Shown here in pieces: positions 59,477 to 64,000 of a stretch of 64,000 bases of DNA (the stretch's first letter is position 1; each line of letters opens with the position of its first letter). The translations under genes and the position numbers were made by a program. This DNA is from Oscheius dolichura (lineage: Eukaryota; Nematoda; Chromadorea; Rhabditida; Rhabditidae): positions 10,602,001 to 10,666,000 of the forward strand of contig OW051497.1 in the NCBI GenBank assembly GCA_932521035.1, given 5' to 3'. The notes beneath the pieces are model-generated. The model was not told the origin of the DNA. It made no database searches and saw only the letters and a list, made by a program, of their open reading frames with translations.

Positions 59477-60835
59477 TTAGTGATACGCAGGTCGCTGTAC
59501 CTGCTGTTCCTGGGCTGTTCTGATCTGTGCCACTGCTGCTACTCCCATTCCTAGTCCTAGTCCCATGATGTTGTACTTGGCTAGGACTTGCATGGCCGAC
59601 ATTACTTCTTGTACGCTCTCCCGATTGAAGCCGGCAGATCTCAAAGTTGCCTGTAGATTGTCCAAAAAGGCTAGGACCTAAAATAGCGGCTTAACAAGAA
59701 ACATAAAGGAAACATACGTCAGAATTTCCCAATCCGTTCATCGGATTGAACTTTTGTGGTAGTTGAGGCATCGAAGAGTAAGCTGGTTGTTGATAGCCGT
59801 AGTTACTTTCGGCTGGGGGTGGGTTGAATGATTGGGAATTTCCATTGGTGAAGGGTTGGCTGCTGGTGAAAGAGGCGTTGGCAGACGCATTTCCACCATA
59901 TCCTCCAGACTTTCCTCCTCCTCCGTCTTCCTTGTTGATTTCGCTTCCGTGGTGTGGATCAGCCGCTACTTTCTCCAAGACACGTTGGCACGCTTGGAGC
60001 AGCATCTGAAATATTTTATACATTATATATTCTGTAAATCGGCAGGCTGTTTTCAAAATTCCATACTTATAAATCAACTCACGTCTTGGGCATCATGAGC
60101 TAGGGTTACTACTCTTTCGGTCGACGTCTTGGCTTCAGGAGTTCCAGCTTTAGGGAAAACTTGAATTTGGCATCCAAAGCCGTCCCGGATTTCTTTAATA
60201 TTCGCTCCAGACTTTCCAATAACCATTCCAGCAGAGGTATTAGGCATAACAATTTTCATCTGAAATTTTAGGCTCTTCTAGGGAATAGAATGGTCGACAA
60301 ACCTCACTGCCACGTTGAGCTCCCTTATGGTCGAAAGCGTCGATTCCAATAGCCTGCTCACATTTTTCATAGATCTTCTCCTGGATGCTTGTAATGGCCG
60401 ACATAACATTTTGCAATTTTCCTTTCAACAAGCAGACTCTTTCAGATGTTCCTGTAAAATTTCTCTATTTTGAGGAAACCGTTTTTAGTGGGGGAATGTT
60501 ATCAAAAGTGACTAATCTTACCGGGATATGTGTCAGACGTCTTGCTCATTTGAACTTTACAGTTGTTGTCCATCTTCAACTGACGCATGGATTCTCCTCC
60601 CTTTCCAATAATGGCACCCACAGCCTGGGCAGGAATCAAAAGTTTGACGGCGATTTGTTCTGAAATGGCAAGATGAGTAATTCACAAATATTGACGACAA
60701 CAACTGATTCAAAGAAAACATAAACATACCATCATCTCCAGTGTCCCGGTTGTATCTCTTGCTGGATGGTCCGTCGTCGTTCATCATTGACCTCTTTCCG
60801 AATGGCTTGGCTTCATGGTCTTCGTGATCCGACAT
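59477..60835 (-). CDS. Nova/Pasilla-like RNA-binding protein with two KH domains
   Basis: Nova/Pasilla proteins bind YCAY-type motifs and regulate alternative splicing. The ATG at 60835 (MSDHEDHEAKPFGKRSMMND) follows GTTTCAG by 1 nt. KH1 contains IPAQAVGAIIGKGGESMRQL and then CKVQMSKTSDTYPGTSERV; KH2 contains MPNTSAGMVIGKSGANIKEI and then CQIQVFPKAGTPEAKTSTER. The spacing and the YPGTSERV motif are Nova-type. After KH2 comes LEKVAADPHHGSEIN, then a Gly/Asn/Ser/Gln-rich low-complexity stretch, and a helical tail DNLQATLRSAGFNRESVQEV, MSAMQVLAKYNIMGLGLGMG. Vertebrate Nova has a third KH domain; I see none here, and the helical tail occupies its place. The stop is at 59477. Confidence 0.88.
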
Positions 60836-61114
60836 ACTGAAACTAGACGACGATACTCGACTGAATTCCAAAGATAAGCGATAAAAATAGACAGGTTGCA
60901 AATGGAATAAATCAATAAGTCAAATGAGGAAAGCGAGGGAATATTTGGATCAATGCCAACAAGCGACGCTGCCAATTTTACGATACCTGCGCATCTTAAT
61001 CCGCCTTCTTCGCTAGTAAATAAACGTATGCAAAGACCTGAAAACTCTACAATAAACGGGGGAAATAACGAATTTATTCGAATAAACAAGAATCTATGCG
61101 AGTCGTAGTACATC

Positions 61115-61927
61115 TTAATGGTTGAGTCCCTTCTCAAAAGGAGGGATAAGGCCGGAGGTTTCGGCACGGGCCGTCTTCTCCTTCTCGATTTCGTCAAGGT
61201 ACGGCTTCAGGTACCAGGTTTCCTAGAAGAGAAATTGTTTTTAAAAATTACAGCGAGGCGTACGTCTTCCCACTTGGTCCACTGGGTTTTAGGCAGGCGT
61301 TCTCCATGCATAGCCATGGTGTGGGCACGGGAGAGGCGAATCTTCCTCTCATCGAAAAGATGGGGCTCCTAAAATCCCATATTATGGAAAAGAGGATGCT
61401 ATTATATTTTTATACTTCATGCTAATTGAATTGTAGCTGAGCGGATGTTTTCGCAATGCGTATTCAATGAAATTGTCGAACACAGTCTACTCTTTCAGTT
61501 TCATCGCAATCGTGTAATTTGAAGTGATTCTTTGATTTTACTGTAGATAACAGATTTCCTTGAAGCCCGCCGGTTCAGCTGTAATTCCTCAAAAGAAATG
61601 TCTACGAGTGTCATCATCTCTGGCAACCCCCGTCTGGGATTAAAAATCTAAGTTCACCCAAAACCTACCCACTCGTATGGATAGTAAGAGTAGAAGGAAA
61701 ACATTGGAAGTCATACCTTCAAGTTGAGGCGGCGAAGAGCCTCAGTAACTTCGGGAGCAGGCTCGAAATAGGTGTCGTGGAATTGCAGACCATACTCACG
61801 TCCTACAACAAGTGTTTATTTAAAATATAGGAAATATCCTACCTCCCCAGAAGTTTGACCAGGCGAATTTTCTCATCCAGTTCACGGCGGCATTGTTGTA
61901 CATGAACTGTACTGGTTTAGCTGCCAT
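61115..61927 (-). CDS. uqcrb: Cytochrome bc1 complex subunit 7 (UQCRB/QCR7, 14 kDa)
   Basis: A nuclear-encoded subunit of respiratory complex III in the inner mitochondrial membrane. Four exons give about 125 residues starting MAAKPVQFMYNNAAVNWMRK (ATG 61927, GTTTCAG 1 nt upstream). Family features are KFAWSNFWGREYGLQFHDTY, EVTEALRRLNLK, LFDERKIRLSRAHTMAMHGE, LPKTQWTKWEDETWYLKPY and LDEIEKEKTARAE. Human UQCRB has DVKEAIRRLPENLYNDRMFR, LPKEQWTKYEEENFYLEPY at matching positions. One intron of about 350 nt (roughly 61375-61715) is long for this neighbourhood. No cleavable presequence is expected, as in the family. It is the first of five same-strand genes. Confidence 0.93.
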
Positions 61928-64000
61928 TCTGAAACAAAAGGCATCATTAATATTTTAATCTGATGGTCAAATACGGGAATAAAACAAATAAGACACCTTC
62001 ATCTGCTTTAATGTATTTTGTTCTAGGTGTTACAGACATTCAGAAGGTTGTATAAGACAGGCTAAATGTAATCAAACTATCCTGTTAATGCTTCTGCATA
62101 TAATTTTGTCAACAAAATTTTTAACACGAAGAAAAATCAATAAAAATACTTTTACTTTGGTAAAAAAACAAATTTAAAGGACTGAAATGTCCCATGTTGC
62201 TGGAAAACAGTGATTTCAATGTGGCAAAGGGTGGAATTCTATGTTTTTATTGTGTATAGTTAAAGAGAGGGTCTCTGGGAATCAAAGTAAACTAGAACCC
62301 AAATAAAATATCACTGGGATATTCGATTTTTTAAATAAATGGAAGCGGGCGGCCGGGTGCTTACCATGACGCTTTTCGACGCTTGCAAGAAAATGTGGGA
62401 CTTCAGTAATCCACAGTTTCCATTACTTATTCAAACTGTTATTATAACATCTGTCAAATAAACTAAAAGTCGAAATAAGTGTTTTGTTGTTAATTTGAAG
62501 ACTATGTAAATTGTACAATCGGGATGTTTACGACTTGGAAGGCAGAATGTTCTAGATGCCTCGAATTGGAAGTATTATTTTTAATTAGTTTTATAGCATA
62601 CTGTAGGTGTTACTATATAGAATAATCATTAATGACTGCTTGGATCTATTGTCCACGAAGTTTTAGCTCGTTCTTCGGTCTAAAAATAGACGTTCTTTTT
62701 CTATCAGAGCTGGTTACGGCGGCTGAGACTGGCCGGGTTAACAAGTGCCCTGTCTACTTCGCAGCAGTTCACAAATTGTCACTAAGGATGACGCTAAGGG
62801 CAGTAGTATTGCATAAGGGTGCAGAGAACCATACCGGAAATAGCGGGGGTCACAACAAAGCCCCTCAGTAAGATTCTAGCTAAACATGTCTATCCATAGT
62901 TTTCCAGATAAAAGGGCATCATGTCTGCCAAGGAGCTTTACTCCTTGTTTGCATGTTTACCAACCGTCTGTAGTCATAGTGCGAGCGCCTGTTTCAGCGT
63001 GATGTGGTCAGTGGAACGCCATGTCATTGCTAGTGCTTTTCAAAGGTTCCTCTTGATAAGAAGGGGAACGCAAAACAAGTCGATCTTTTCTGGTCGCTAG
63101 CTGACCCAATCGTTCACGTGAATGGGACGCTTACTACCAATAAAGATCGGCTGGGCGAGAGACGGGCCATACGAGGAGAGGACCGAGAAGAAAAGAACCG
63201 CTGTCTGCCTACAGAGAAACAAATTTAATCTTTGCTGCAAATGAACCACTCTCGGCCCACTTTTAAAGGAAATGATCAGTGTCTAGACTACGGTAGGGTG
63301 GTCTTCAGGCCCTACGGGATTGTATTGAATTAGGATAGACCCAAGAACTTGGACAACTCGCTTACTGTCAGCATATTCAGACATTTTCAGATATGTCAGA
63401 CATTGAGGCTCGAAAGACACTACTTCTAAACTCTGAAAATTACTCTAATTGCAAAACGTTTTCGGATCTCCCCCCAGACCTCTCCAACTCAGACATTTCC
63501 CTCTGCGAAAAGCATTTTTAGTTCTGGGAAGATCGGAAAATCATCCAGCTAGACGGAACGGCCTATCTCTCGACTTAGCAATTGTTCTTTGAAAAGCGAG
63601 ACGGAAGATATCTTCCGGTAAAAGCAATGAACACTCGAAAAGGATGTCATTGGGTCTAGGGAAGATATTTTCTTTCCGGAGAGAACTGTAGGATGCCACA
63701 CTTCACGTGCAGAGTATCTACAATTACCATGACTTCCGTTTAGGTGTAAATAGTGGCTGTTTTTAGAGTCGGTACAGTTCGCCCTATTATGATTATCTCG
63801 TCTGATCAAGGAAGTACATAATGATGATATCACGTCTGCTACAGAAAATAGCAATTGCAGGCAAAATAGTTCCTGTTCACGTGAACACTACTCTAATGCA
63901 CGTGAAGCTCCAGCTCTCAAAACATGTTCTTCGCCCCCTCCCGGCAGGGGCTTCCCCCGGAGAAAGTCCATGACGTTATGAAGCTGATACGAAGCTTTAC
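61928..64000. other. Gene-free right end of the window
   Basis: About 2.1 kb upstream of UQCRB. The longest open frames (62632-62871 plus, 63549-63854 minus) show no family resemblance or splice structure. It probably includes the promoter of the minus-strand cluster. No RNA gene or repeat was recognised. Confidence 0.4.

Noticed and set aside
1-64000. tRNA, rRNA, CRISPR or autonomous transposon genes
   Set aside because: Scanned by eye for B-box-like motifs, spaced repeats and transposase or reverse-transcriptase motifs; nothing convincing was found. A covariance-model search would be needed to exclude tRNAs fully.

Overview
The window looks like a piece of a nematode genome. The evidence is compact genes with many 35-60 nt introns ending in TTTTAG or TTTCAG, start codons lying a few bases after an unpaired splice acceptor (typical of spliced-leader trans-splicing), a nematode-type seven-transmembrane chemoreceptor, a MAB-3-like protein with two DM domains, and a short secreted SXP/RAL-2-like protein. 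I cannot name the species. All gene models were built by eye from six-frame reading, splice consensus and remembered family sequences, so small exon-boundary errors are likely.

Layout, left to right. 1-3445 (-): Son-of-sevenless Ras/Rho exchange factor, cut by the left edge. 5056-7456 (+): ZC3H14/Nab2-type poly(A)-binding CCCH protein. 7809-8484 (+): small secreted protein. 8586-10820 (-): receptor tyrosine kinase. 11.2-14.3 kb: an Srh/Str-like chemoreceptor (12480-13645, +) set among decayed repeats, including two apparent broken copies of the last exon of the next gene. 14662-27327 (-): a very large secreted mosaic protein (beta-helix, EGF, IPT-like, cadherin-like, mucin-like tail). 30264-32072 (-) and 32406-34043 (+): CCZ1 and BROX, head to head. 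34324-38455 (-): a 12-exon class A GPCR recovered from scattered short exons. 41018-42486 (-): DESI2-type PPPDE protease. 46998-48763 (-): the double-DM gene. 52441-54915 (+): long-chain acyl-CoA synthetase, tail to tail with TANGO2.

From 61927 down to 54975 five minus-strand genes follow each other head to tail: UQCRB/QCR7, a Nova-like KH protein, gamma-SNAP, a three-finger C2H2 protein and TANGO2. Each has a splice acceptor 1-6 nt before its ATG. This is a candidate operon-like cluster. Themes that recur are membrane traffic (CCZ1, BROX, gamma-SNAP, TANGO2), RNA binding (Nab2, KH), signalling receptors (RTK, two GPCRs, SOS) and lipid/mitochondrial metabolism (ACSL, QCR7).

The long gene-free stretches (27.3-30.3, 38.5-41.0, 42.5-47.0, 48.8-52.4 and 61.9-64.0 kb) show no coding signal I can defend. 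I saw no tRNA, rRNA, CRISPR array or intact transposase gene.
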